Below are positions 20,587 through 29,042 of a stretch of DNA of 64,000 nt, piece after piece. The translations under genes were made by a program, and so were the position numbers. Within the stretch, counting starts at the first letter, position 1; every line of letters begins with the position of its first letter. The notes beneath the pieces are model-generated. The model had not been told where the DNA came from and ran no database searches. It was given only the letters and a program-made list of their open reading frames with translations. Source of the DNA: CBDCXE01 sp965223725 [NCBI: Nitrospinota bacterium] (GTDB lineage Bacteria > Nitrospinota_A > UBA7883); the NCBI GenBank assembly GCA_965223725.1, contig CBDCXE010000006.1, positions 1 to 64,000 on the forward strand, in the 5' to 3' direction.

Positions 20587-20757
20587 TTGAAAAATGATCT
20601 TTTATGCTTTATGTTGGAATAATTAGTTTTAGTAATCGTCTTTAATATACTAAGGGGTTCTACATGTACCCCATTCTGTGACGCGCTTCCCCTCACAACA
20701 TGGCGTCACTATTAAGGCCCTATTGCGATACCCACCGCATGGGGCCTTTTCTTTTTT
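20587..20757 (+). ncRNA. Candidate structured small RNA with its own promoter and terminator
   Basis: A 347-base gap between tpx and fabD holds a coherent unit. The -35 is TTGAAA (20587-20592) and the -10 is TATGTT (20610-20615), 17 bases apart. Three hairpins follow. The first is GGGGT/ACCCC (20654-20658/20668-20672). The second is GTGACGC/GCGTCAC (20678-20684/20703-20709). The third is AAGGCCC/GGGCCTT (20714-20720/20742-20748), with an inner TGCG/CGCA and then a T-rich tail to 20757. The last is a good intrinsic terminator. The RNA would be about 135 bases. I do not recognise it as SRP RNA, 6S RNA or a known riboswitch. It may instead only be tpx 3' sequence plus terminator. Confidence 0.4.
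20714..20757 (+). terminator. Intrinsic terminator upstream of the fab operon
   Basis: A 7-bp outer stem AAGGCCC/GGGCCTT with a 4-bp inner stem is followed by TTTTCTTTTTT. It separates tpx and the candidate small RNA from the fabD promoter. Confidence 0.7.
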
Positions 20758-20773
20758 CCGGTTGAACCTGGAC

Positions 20774-20800
20774 TTGACAGATTTAGCCATCCCGTATAAC
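20774..20800 (+). promoter_or_regulatory. Likely promoter of the fabD operon
   Basis: Perfect -35 TTGACA (20774-20779) and TATAAC (20795-20800), 15 bases apart, a little short. It lies just after the terminator and 33 bases before the fabD start. Confidence 0.45.
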
Positions 20801-20832
20801 TTACATCGCTGTGCTTTTATAACTGACTGATC

Positions 20833-21771
20833 ATGATTGACAACAAAACTGTTTTCCTATTTCCGGGCCAAGGCTCTCAATTTGTTGGGATGGGCGCTGA
20901 GATTATTTCGGCCGATTCTGACGCCTTGGCTCTGGTGGAACAAGCCAATGATATCCTCGGCTTTGACATTGGGCGGCTCATACTGGAAGGGCCGGAGGAT
21001 GAGCTCCTGTTGACGCACAACACTCAACCGGCCATTTTACTGGTCTCCGTGATCGCGCTGGAAGCTTTGACAAAACGGTTTGATATGGAGCCTATAGCTA
21101 CCGCAGGGCACAGCCTGGGTGAGTTTTCCGCATGTGTGGCGGCGGGGGCGATAGCGTTTTCTGACGCGCTTCGTATAGTACGCCGCAGAGGCGAGCTGAT
21201 GCAATCGGCGGTCCCAGTGGGCGAGGGCGCCATGGCGGCTGTGATAGGGCTAGATTCAGAGACCGTATCATCCTTGTGCAAACAGGCGAGTGATGATGTG
21301 GCTCCTGCTAATTTCAACAGCCCGGAGCAGACTGTTATCGCCGGATCCAGCGCCGCGGTGGACGCGGCAATGGAACTTGCCAAAAACAATGGCGCCAAAA
21401 GGGTGATCAAACTTCCGGTCAGCGCCCCGTTTCATTCCAATTATATGCAACCTGCTGCTGTGGGCCTGGCCAAGTTTATGGAAGATATTATAATCAGCGA
21501 TCCCAGGATCCCTATAATAAGAAATGTTGATGCGGAAATAAGCGAAACCGCAGATGAAATACGCCAAGGGTTGATTAAACAAGTGACCGGCTGCGTCCGG
21601 TGGGTCGATTGCATGAGAAAGCTGCCTGATATTGGTGTTAAGCTGGCGATAGAGATAGGACCGGGTAAAGTGTTAAGTGGACTATTAAAGAGAATTGACA
21701 AGTCTGTGCAAGCTGTTCAAATGGGTAAGGTTGACGATATGGAGAAAATAGCGGAGATAACAAATGGGTAG
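20833..21771 (+). CDS. fabD: Malonyl-CoA:ACP transacylase
   Basis: 312 residues. Loads malonate onto acyl carrier protein for fatty-acid elongation. FLFPGQGSQ at the N-terminus and the nucleophile Ser94 in GHSLGE are visible. It is first of the operon fabD-fabG-acpP-fabF-rnc. Its end overlaps the fabG start by 8 bases. Confidence 0.96.
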   Translation: MIDNKTVFLFPGQGSQFVGMGAEIISADSDALALVEQANDILGFDIGRLILEGPEDELLLTHNTQPAILLVSVIALEALTKRFDMEPIATAGHSLGEFSACVAAGAIAFSDALRIVRRRGELMQSAVPVGEGAMAAVIGLDSETVSSLCKQASDDVAPANFNSPEQTVIAGSSAAVDAAMELAKNNGAKRVIKLPVSAPFHSNYMQPAAVGLAKFMEDIIISDPRIPIIRNVDAEISETADEIRQGLIKQVTGCVRWVDCMRKLPDIGVKLAIEIGPGKVLSGLLKRIDKSVQAVQMGKVDDMEKIAEITNG

Positions 21772-22507
21772 CCTGACAGGGAAAAGCGCAGTAATAACCG
21801 GCGCCGCAAAAGGAATAGGCAAAGGAATCGCCATTGCCTTCGCCAGGGAAGGGGCGGACCTTCTGCTGGTCACCCGCGCAAGCTCACTGGATGAGACAGC
21901 CTCCGCATGCAAGGAGTTCGGCGTAAATGTAGAGTGTGTCACTGCAGATATCTCGGAATCGAAAGACGCGAAAACGGCGATCGACAGGTGCGTGGAGGTC
22001 TTTGGCAAGATCGATATACTGGTGAATAACGCCGGGATAACCAGGGATGGGCTTATACTGCGGATGAAAGATGATGAATTTGAAAGTGTAATCAGGACCA
22101 ACCTGACAGGCGCGTTCAACTGCATTCGGGCCGCCAGCAAACCGATGCTGAAGAAACGCTATGGACGTATAATAAACATTTCGTCTGTGGTGGGCCAGGT
22201 TGGTAACGCGGGTCAGGTCAACTATGCCGCATCAAAGGCAGGCATGATAGGATTAACTAAATCCGCCGCCAAGGAGCTGGCCAGCCGGTCGGTAACCGTG
22301 AACGCCATAGCGCCTGGTTATATCACCACAGAAATGACCGAGGTTTTGGATGACTCTGTCAAGGATGAGTTGATACAATCAATACCAATGAATCGATTTG
22401 GAGAGATCGAGGATGTCGCCGCCGGAGCCCTTTTTCTGGCCTCCGACCAGGCTGGATATATCACCGGCCATACGTTATCGATCAACGGCGGAATGGCGAT
22501 GATGTGA
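21764..22507 (+). CDS. fabG: 3-oxoacyl-ACP reductase
   Basis: 247 residues. NADPH-dependent beta-ketoacyl-ACP reductase of fatty-acid synthesis. The SDR features are TGAAKGIG, NNAG (88-91), and the catalytic Ser140/141, Tyr154 and Lys158 in YAASK. Overlap with fabD implies translational coupling. Confidence 0.95.
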   Translation: MGSLTGKSAVITGAAKGIGKGIAIAFAREGADLLLVTRASSLDETASACKEFGVNVECVTADISESKDAKTAIDRCVEVFGKIDILVNNAGITRDGLILRMKDDEFESVIRTNLTGAFNCIRAASKPMLKKRYGRIINISSVVGQVGNAGQVNYAASKAGMIGLTKSAAKELASRSVTVNAIAPGYITTEMTEVLDDSVKDELIQSIPMNRFGEIEDVAAGALFLASDQAGYITGHTLSINGGMAMM

Positions 22508-22571
22508 ATAACGCTTGGTTTTTCCCAGGTTTTGATTAAAATAGTTTAACTATTATTCAGGAGAAGACTAA

Positions 22572-22811
22572 ATGTCGATTGAAGAAAAGGTAAAGTCCAT
22601 CATTGTTGAACAGCTGGAAGTAAACATGGATCAGGTTCAAGCGGACGCCAAGTTTGACGGTGATCTGGACGCCGACTCGCTGGACGTTGTCGAGCTGGTG
22701 ATGGCGTTTGAAGAAGCTTTTGATATTGAAATACCGGACGAAGAGGCGGAAAAGATTCAAACTGTTCAGCAGGCTATCGACTATATAGCCAGCGCATCTA
22801 CAGGAGCTTGA
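22572..22811 (+). CDS. acpP: Acyl carrier protein
   Basis: 79 residues, acidic. The phosphopantetheine attachment site is Ser36 in [10 protein letters not shown]. It carries growing acyl chains between the Fab enzymes. Its AGGAGAA ribosome-binding site is strong, fitting the high level needed for ACP. The gene sits in the usual place between fabG and fabF. Confidence 0.97.
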   Translation: MSIEEKVKSIIVEQLEVNMDQVQADAKFDGDLDADSLDVVELVMAFEEAFDIEIPDEEAEKIQTVQQAIDYIASASTGA

Positions 22812-22828
22812 TTTAGAAAACATTTCGG

Positions 22829-22860
22829 ACCTGAAGGCGCCAATTCAGGTTGTGGCCTTC
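22829..22860 (+). promoter_or_regulatory. Mutually exclusive hairpins between acpP and fabF
   Basis: ACCTGAA (22829-22835) pairs perfectly with TTCAGGT (22844-22850). GAAGGC (22833-22838) pairs perfectly with GCCTTC (22855-22860). The two hairpins share bases and cannot form together. No T run follows, so this is not a simple terminator. It may set the acpP:fabF ratio by processing or by translation control. Confidence 0.35.
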
Positions 22861-22879
22861 TGTTCCCACCAGATTACTT

Positions 22880-24124
22880 ATGAAAGGTATAGCGGTAACC
22901 GGCCTGGGTATGATCACCCCATTGGGTGTTGGGGTGGAGAAAAGCTGGGATGGTATTGTAAACGGTCGATCCGGAATCGGGCCGATCACTCGTTTCAACG
23001 CTTCAGAATATCCATGCCGCATAGCCGGCGAAGTCGACGACTTCGATGCGCGAGACTATCTTGATGGTAAAGATATCAAAAAAATGGATCGGTTTATCCA
23101 CTTTGCCATTGCCTGCACCCGGTTTGCGCTGGAAGATGCAGGGCTGGATATCGGATCCTTATCAGATGAACAGAAAGCCCGGTTTGGTGTAATAGTTGGC
23201 TCTGGCATCGGTGGTTTGCCAGAGATAGAACGTACAGTTACCGTATTGAATGATCGGGGGCCGAAGAGGATATCACCATTTTTTATCCCTGCTGTTTTAG
23301 GCAACCTCGCCGCTGGCCAGATATCTATTCAATTCGGCCTGAAGGGCCCAAACTCTTGCCCCGTCACCGCATGCACAACCGGCACTTCCGCCATAGGGGA
23401 CGCCGCCAGGATAATAGAGCGGGGTGACGCTGATATAATAGTGGCTGGAGGGTCGGAGTCTGTAATCACTGGGCTTGGCATCGCCGGGTTTGCAGCGTCG
23501 AAAGCGCTGTCTAAACGCAATGATGAACCGCTAAAGGCCTGCCGCCCGTTCGACAGGGACAGGGATGGGTTTGTTATGGGTGAAGGTTGCGGTATTCTGA
23601 TCCTGGAGCGCAAAGAGCTGGCGGAGGCAAGGGGCGCGCGGATATATGCACAAGTCGAGGGCTATGGCATGAGCGCGGACGCCCATCACATAACAGCGCC
23701 GCCTCCGGAGGGTGATGGCGCGGTCGCTTGTATGACCAATGCGATAAAAGACGCAGGAATACAGCCAGGTCAGGTGGGATATATCAACGCGCACGCCACC
23801 TCTACCATGGCGGACGCCATAGAAACCCATGCGATCAAAAGAGTCTTTGGCGCATCGGCGGAAAACCTTGTTGTATCATCCACAAAATCTATGACCGGGC
23901 ACCTGCTGGGCGCTGCCGGCGGAATTGAAGCGATTTTCTCTATTATGGCATTGGAAACAGGAACAATACCACCTACGATAAACCTGGATAACCCGGACCC
24001 TGCATGCGACCTGTTCTACGCTCCGAATAACGCTGTTAAAAAAGAGATCAATTATTCGTTGTCAAATTCATTTGGTTTCGGTGGCGTTAATGGTTCGATA
24101 CTATTTAAAAAGTATGACTCCTGA
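22880..24124 (+). CDS. fabF: 3-oxoacyl-ACP synthase II
   Basis: 414 residues from ATG 22880. An upstream in-frame GTG at 22850 would add 10 residues not seen in the family, so it was not chosen. Condenses malonyl-ACP with acyl-ACP. The catalytic Cys is in TACTTGTSAIG (about residue 165), with His in NAHATST and HLLGAAGG. The second motif reads NAHATST where NAHGTST is usual. The start codon has no good SD and follows two competing hairpins. Confidence 0.94.
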   Translation: MKGIAVTGLGMITPLGVGVEKSWDGIVNGRSGIGPITRFNASEYPCRIAGEVDDFDARDYLDGKDIKKMDRFIHFAIACTRFALEDAGLDIGSLSDEQKARFGVIVGSGIGGLPEIERTVTVLNDRGPKRISPFFIPAVLGNLAAGQISIQFGLKGPNSCPVTACTTGTSAIGDAARIIERGDADIIVAGGSESVITGLGIAGFAASKALSKRNDEPLKACRPFDRDRDGFVMGEGCGILILERKELAEARGARIYAQVEGYGMSADAHHITAPPPEGDGAVACMTNAIKDAGIQPGQVGYINAHATSTMADAIETHAIKRVFGASAENLVVSSTKSMTGHLLGAAGGIEAIFSIMALETGTIPPTINLDNPDPACDLFYAPNNAVKKEINYSLSNSFGFGGVNGSILFKKYDS

Positions 24125-24139
24125 CTATTAAGCCGTATA

Positions 24140-24877
24140 ATGCTGGACGAAAAAAGACTTGCCGTTTTAAACAAGCTTGCCTCACGGTTTGGCTATGTTT
24201 TTCGCAACCCGGAGCTTTTAAACAAGGCTTTGACCCATAAATCGTTCGCAAATGAAAGCCATAGCGCTTCCATCAAACATAACGAACGGTTTGAGTTTCT
24301 GGGTGATTCTGTGATTGACCTGGTGGTCTCCCGTTATCTTGTATGCCTGAATAGCGACCTTTCTGAAGGAGAGCTATCCAAAATCCGCGCCCAGATTGTA
24401 AACGAGCAGTCATTGGCCCAGTTTGCCAGAAAGCTTGATATGGGCGAAGCTTTGCAACTGGGGAAGGGTGAGGATTTCAGCGGTGGCAGGGAGAAAAGCT
24501 CCCTGTTATCAAACACATTCGAAGCTGTTATCGCTGCGCTTTTTCTCGATTCATCTTTTGACGCTGTGTATGAGATGTTTCTGACGGAATTTCGGGGTAA
24601 TATAGACAGAACCATTTGCATGAGAGAAGTCACCGACTATAAGGGCCAGCTACAAAAATATTGCCAGTCTGGCATGCTGAGCAATCCGGAATATCGATTA
24701 ATCAGTGAAACGGGGCCGGATCATGACAAGGTTTTCAGCATACAGGTTTTGATAAGCGATATCACCTATTCTACCGGGACAGGGAAAACAAAGAAAGAAG
24801 CGGAGCAGGAAGCGGCCAGAAAAAGTTATGAGCAATTGGCCGCTGACACAAAAACACGTAAATCTTCGTCTGCATAG
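24140..24877 (+). CDS. rnc: Ribonuclease III
   Basis: 245 residues. Cuts double-stranded RNA, including rRNA precursors. The signature NERFEFLGDSVIDL lies in the N-terminal nuclease domain. A double-stranded-RNA-binding domain fills about residues 160-235 (DYKGQLQKYCQ, GTGKTKKEAEQEAA). It is last of the fab operon, 15 bases after fabF, a common linkage. Confidence 0.96.
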   Translation: MLDEKRLAVLNKLASRFGYVFRNPELLNKALTHKSFANESHSASIKHNERFEFLGDSVIDLVVSRYLVCLNSDLSEGELSKIRAQIVNEQSLAQFARKLDMGEALQLGKGEDFSGGREKSSLLSNTFEAVIAALFLDSSFDAVYEMFLTEFRGNIDRTICMREVTDYKGQLQKYCQSGMLSNPEYRLISETGPDHDKVFSIQVLISDITYSTGTGKTKKEAEQEAARKSYEQLAADTKTRKSSSA

Positions 24878-24889
24878 TTTATATTCCCA

Positions 24890-25537
24890 TTGATTTACAT
24901 CCAAGTGGCCGAGATATTCAAATCGATCCAGGGTGAATCAACAACAGCGGGCCGGCCATGCGTTTTCATCCGCCTTGCCGGGTGCAACCTGGATTGCGCT
25001 TATTGCGACTCTGTATACGCCGCCAAAGCCGAGGGCACGAAACTGGCGCTGGAAGATATCGTAAGTCGTGTAGAAGGTTATGACGCTACTCTGGTGGCTG
25101 TCACTGGTGGCGAGCCATTGGCGCAAGCTAGCGCCGCTAAATTGATCTCAACCCTTTGCGACAAAGGTTACGAAACGTTGGTGGAGACCAATGGGTCAAT
25201 CGACCTCGCGTTTTTCGATCGACGGGCAAAGTATATCGTCGATGTGAAAACTCCAGGCTCTGGCGCGGGTGGCTCTTTTATGGAATCAAACTGGGCCATT
25301 TTGAAAAAAGATGATGAAATAAAATTTGTGATAACTTCCAGAGACGATTTTGATTGGGCCAAGGAGCTGATAGATAACCAAAACCTATGCGTGGACTATA
25401 TAGTGCTTTTTTCGCCCGCATGGGGCATGGTGGAGGCGGATGATCTGGCCAAATGGCTGTTAGGCTCCGGTTTGAACGCCAGGCTGAATATCCAACTGCA
25501 CAAATATATTTGGGGACCGAATAGAAAAGGTGTATAG
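24890..25537 (+). CDS. queE: 7-carboxy-7-deazaguanine synthase
   Basis: 215 residues. Radical SAM enzyme that makes the 7-deazaguanine core for queuosine. The cluster motif is CNLDCAYC (Cys32, 36, 39), preceded by SIQGESTTAGRPCVFIRLAGC. The start is uncertain: TTG at 24890 gives the usual short lead before EIF, and GTG at 24905 is the alternative. tgt, which acts at the end of the same pathway, is 6 kb downstream. queC, queD and queF are not in the window. Confidence 0.9.
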   Translation: MIYIQVAEIFKSIQGESTTAGRPCVFIRLAGCNLDCAYCDSVYAAKAEGTKLALEDIVSRVEGYDATLVAVTGGEPLAQASAAKLISTLCDKGYETLVETNGSIDLAFFDRRAKYIVDVKTPGSGAGGSFMESNWAILKKDDEIKFVITSRDDFDWAKELIDNQNLCVDYIVLFSPAWGMVEADDLAKWLLGSGLNARLNIQLHKYIWGPNRKGV

Positions 25538-25581
25538 CTGCCCGGGTTGACTTATCCGGGTGGCTAAGCTATCAATAAAGT

Positions 25582-26169
25582 ATGAGAGGTAAAATAACAT
25601 TCGGTAGCAAAAAAGATAGCGCGCGCCGCGCCTTGGAAGAAACCTTTGAAGGCACCATTATCCATCAGCGCCAAAGTGAGCTGACATGTGGCGTGTGGAA
25701 CTTTGTGGTGTTTGGACCATCGCTGGACAATAAAAAAGTGGTGATGCGTATCGGGTCGGCGGAGCATATGATGATCCAGCAAGCTTCCGTATATATGGCC
25801 ACTGTAGGATCTCCTGCGCATGTGGGTAAATCTGGTATGATGACTATTGAGGAGCTTAGCAATGGCGATGTCCCGGAAGAGTTCGCCGGGCTGGAGGTTT
25901 ATCATGTGGAGCCGTTGCGTCCATTTTCCATCACCGAGAAAAGAAACGGCGAAGACTTGAGTAATGTACGTGATATCGCGCTGGAAGAGTATTCATCGGT
26001 GAACACTGCCATCATCGAAACACCTAATGAAAAAGCCTGGGCGATATCTGTATTGAAATATTTGCGCGAGTTCGACGCCGCTTTTCCCGACCCATTCATC
26101 ACATCAGTACAGAGCAAAATCAGGGATACTTCCATTAATTTCAGCCGAGGCCCGAAACGGCTGCACTGA
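25582..26169 (+). CDS. Conserved-looking protein of unknown function
   Basis: 195 residues, soluble, with no signal peptide or membrane helix. I do not recognise a family. There is one Cys (LTCGVWNF, about residue 36), a predicted alpha/beta mix, and a basic C-terminus. It lies 44 bases after queE and 63 bases before the GT9 gene on the same strand. Codon use looks like the neighbours. The context does not assign a role. Confidence 0.6.
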   Translation: MRGKITFGSKKDSARRALEETFEGTIIHQRQSELTCGVWNFVVFGPSLDNKKVVMRIGSAEHMMIQQASVYMATVGSPAHVGKSGMMTIEELSNGDVPEEFAGLEVYHVEPLRPFSITEKRNGEDLSNVRDIALEEYSSVNTAIIETPNEKAWAISVLKYLREFDAAFPDPFITSVQSKIRDTSINFSRGPKRLH

Positions 26170-26232
26170 GATCAGACTATCAGCCCTTCGGTTGCTTTAA
26201 CTTGCAGGGCCGAGTCATGGTAATATGCTTCG

Positions 26233-27285
26233 ATGACTTCAAGTAAAACAGACTTGGGCTTGGGCAATAATCCCAGGGTACTGGTTGCCAGAACGGACCG
26301 AATAGGCGACGTTGTGCTGTCGTTGCCGGTGTTCGCTTCCCTTCGCGCTGCTTTCCCAGGCGCCTATATATGCGCCTTGACCAGAGAATATACACGCGAG
26401 CTTATGGAAGGCCGCACAGATGTGAACAAGGTTATCACTTTTCAATCTGAAAGCTCCCGGGTTCCCTATGGCGCTGTATGGTCGCTAGCAGAAAAGATCC
26501 GCGCGGAAAAATTCGATGTCGCGGTGGCGTTGTATCTCAATTTTTCTACCGCGCTTACCCTTGCCCTGTCGGGCATACCGCGCAGGATCGGGCCAGCCAC
26601 CAAGTTGGCGCAGATATTTCTGACCGACAAAGTCACCCAGCGCAGGGCAAAGTCGGATAGGCATGAAGCGGACCACAACCTTGATCTGTTAAAACCGCTG
26701 GGGGTTGCCCCCGTTAGAGAAATCAGCATCGATATCGACAATGGCAGAAGAACTGTTTTGCAAAGGTCAGACAACCGCCCGCTCATAGGTGTTCATCCCG
26801 GGCATGGCGGCTCTTCACGCAACTGGCCGGAAAAGAAGTATATTGGGCTGATTGATCAACTGGACTCCAACGGATATGATGTGGTGTTAACCGGCTCTAC
26901 ATCAGAAAAAGATAAAGTCGAAAAAATGGCCCGTCATGTCAGTTGCAAGCCCCAAATTTATATAGGCGATAAGGGACTGCGGGAGCTGGCTGGCGTGATA
27001 TCAGAGGTCGATCTGTTTGTGGCTTCCAGCACAGGGCCGTTGCATCTGGCCACTGCTGTGGATGTCCCGGTTGTAGGGCTATACTGCCCGATAACTGTCT
27101 GCCTGCCCCGGCGTTGGGGCCCATTAGGGGAAAACGATATAACATTGGCCCCGGATGTGGAGCCGTGTGAACGATGTATTGACGAGAAGTGCCCACACTA
27201 TGATTGCATGGACTCCATCAACGTTAAGCAGGTACTGGAGGCAGTGATGGATAAAGTCAAACCAGTGGTGTTTGTGGATCGATGA
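26233..27285 (+). CDS. Glycosyltransferase family 9 (ADP-heptose:LPS heptosyltransferase-like)
   Basis: 350 residues. Family 9 enzymes add heptose to the LPS core at the cytoplasmic face of the inner membrane. Seen are the N-terminal VARTDRIGDVVLSLPVF, the donor-site HPGHGGSSRNWP and ASSTGPLHLATA. A Cys cluster (CERCIDEKCPHYDC) near the C-terminus resembles those of heptosyltransferases. The stop overlaps the msbA start (ATGA), so it is part of an LPS operon. The precise sugar and acceptor are not known. Confidence 0.9.
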   Translation: MTSSKTDLGLGNNPRVLVARTDRIGDVVLSLPVFASLRAAFPGAYICALTREYTRELMEGRTDVNKVITFQSESSRVPYGAVWSLAEKIRAEKFDVAVALYLNFSTALTLALSGIPRRIGPATKLAQIFLTDKVTQRRAKSDRHEADHNLDLLKPLGVAPVREISIDIDNGRRTVLQRSDNRPLIGVHPGHGGSSRNWPEKKYIGLIDQLDSNGYDVVLTGSTSEKDKVEKMARHVSCKPQIYIGDKGLRELAGVISEVDLFVASSTGPLHLATAVDVPVVGLYCPITVCLPRRWGPLGENDITLAPDVEPCERCIDEKCPHYDCMDSINVKQVLEAVMDKVKPVVFVDR

Positions 27286-29042
27286 TTATATACAAAAGGC
27301 TTCTCTCTTACCTGAAACCATATCGCGCCAAATTTATCGGCGCTTCAATATGCATGCTCCTTGTGTCCGCCTCCGCCGGCGCGGCGGCGCTGATTATACA
27401 GCCAATCCTGGATGACATCTTCATGAAAAAGGATGCCAACATGCTGTTGCTTCTGCCAATCGGAGTTATCGGCATCTACTTTGTCCGGGGCGTCGCCCGA
27501 TATTTTGCTTCCTCTATCATGCAGTTGATCGGCCAGCTTGCCGTACGCGATATTCGAAATGATCTATTCAAACATTTGCAAACGCTCAGCCTGAAGTTTT
27601 ATTCAACCCGGCAGACCGGCCAGCTTATGTCCCGGGTCACCAACGATGTCCAGGTAATACAGGATTCTGTATCAATCGTTGTATACGATCTAATCCGCGA
27701 ATCGCTCACCATGCTGGCCCTTACTTGCGTTGTTTTCTATCGTGACTGGAAGCTGGCGCTGGTGGCGATAATCGTTATGCCGTTTTCCGCCCTGCTAATC
27801 GGGCGGCTGGGCAAATTTCTGCGGGTCGCCTCTAAAGAGTCGCAGGAAAAAATAGCGGAGCTGAACGCAATGCTGCTGGAAACTTTCACCGGGATCCGGG
27901 TCGTGCAAGCGTTCGGGATGGAGAAATATGAAATCAACCGATTCGAGAAAGTGAACCAGGGTTATTTTGAAACCATAAAACGGATGATTAGAATAAATGA
28001 ACTTTCCAGCCCGTTGCTGGAGTTTATCGGCGCCCTTGGCATCGCTTTTATCATCTGGTACGGCGGCAAACAGGTTATCTCTGGCGTTACCACCGTGGGC
28101 GCTTTCTTTTCGTTTTTGACTGCGCTGTTCATGCTGTTCACGCCTATTTCAAAGCTTAGCCGGGTTTATAACAAAATTCAGCAGGCCCTGGCCGCGGCGC
28201 AACGGATATTCGATATGATGGACACCCCGTCGGAGATCAAGGATAAACCAGACGCCACAGAGCTGGAGCCGCTGAAAAAAGGTATCGAGCTGAAACAGGT
28301 CAGCTTCTCCTATGAACCGGGCAAGCCGGTGCTGGAAGATATCAACCTGAATGTAGCCAAGGGAGAGATCATCGCCTTTGTCGGCTCGTCCGGCGCTGGC
28401 AAAAGTACGCTGGTCAACCTGATCCCCCGGTTTTTCGACACCGACAGCGGCGCCGTTCTGTTCGATGGCCATGATGTGAAGGATGTAAAAGTAAAATCTC
28501 TCCGTAGCCAGATCGGCATCGTTACCCAGGAAATATTTCTATTCAACGATACCATCCGGAATAATATAGCTTATGGGCAAGAAGACGCCACCTACGCAGA
28601 AGTAGAACAGGCCGCCAAAACGGCATTCGCCCACGATTTTATAATGGAAACACCTGATGGTTACGACACGATGATAGGCGAGAGAGGAATGAAACTATCT
28701 GGCGGGCAGCGCCAACGGATCTCGATAGCCCGCGCCATTATGAAAAATCCGGCGGTGCTGATCTTTGATGAGGCCACATCGGCCCTCGATAGCGAGTCGG
28801 AGCTGATGGTCCAAAAAGCGTTAGCGAACCTTATGACCGGGCGCACGACTTTCGTCATCGCCCATCGTCTCTCCACAATCCTCCATTCAGACACTATCGC
28901 TGTTCTCGATGGCGGGAGGATAGTAGAGTGTGGCGCCCATGACATGTTACTGGAGCAAGATGGAATTTATCTCAAACTGTTTGAACTACAATTTTCCAAT
29001 GCGTCGGCATCTAGCATGGAAAATATATTGGAGAAAAAATGA
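27282..29042 (+). CDS. msbA: Lipid A/LPS core flippase, ABC transporter
   Basis: 586 residues, half-transporter. Six transmembrane helices (about 1-300) precede the nucleotide-binding domain, with Walker A GSSGAGKS (368-375), signature LSGGQRQR (472-479) and Walker B VLIFDEATSALD (from 492). It flips core-lipid A across the inner membrane. It overlaps the GT9 gene upstream and the lipoprotein gene downstream, each by ATGA. Confidence 0.92.
   Translation: MIIYKRLLSYLKPYRAKFIGASICMLLVSASAGAAALIIQPILDDIFMKKDANMLLLLPIGVIGIYFVRGVARYFASSIMQLIGQLAVRDIRNDLFKHLQTLSLKFYSTRQTGQLMSRVTNDVQVIQDSVSIVVYDLIRESLTMLALTCVVFYRDWKLALVAIIVMPFSALLIGRLGKFLRVASKESQEKIAELNAMLLETFTGIRVVQAFGMEKYEINRFEKVNQGYFETIKRMIRINELSSPLLEFIGALGIAFIIWYGGKQVISGVTTVGAFFSFLTALFMLFTPISKLSRVYNKIQQALAAAQRIFDMMDTPSEIKDKPDATELEPLKKGIELKQVSFSYEPGKPVLEDINLNVAKGEIIAFVGSSGAGKSTLVNLIPRFFDTDSGAVLFDGHDVKDVKVKSLRSQIGIVTQEIFLFNDTIRNNIAYGQEDATYAEVEQAAKTAFAHDFIMETPDGYDTMIGERGMKLSGGQRQRISIARAIMKNPAVLIFDEATSALDSESELMVQKALANLMTGRTTFVIAHRLSTILHSDTIAVLDGGRIVECGAHDMLLEQDGIYLKLFELQFSNASASSMENILEKK

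Noticed and set aside
22850-22879. Upstream GTG start for fabF
   Set aside because: It adds 10 residues not found in FabF and lies within the intergenic hairpins.
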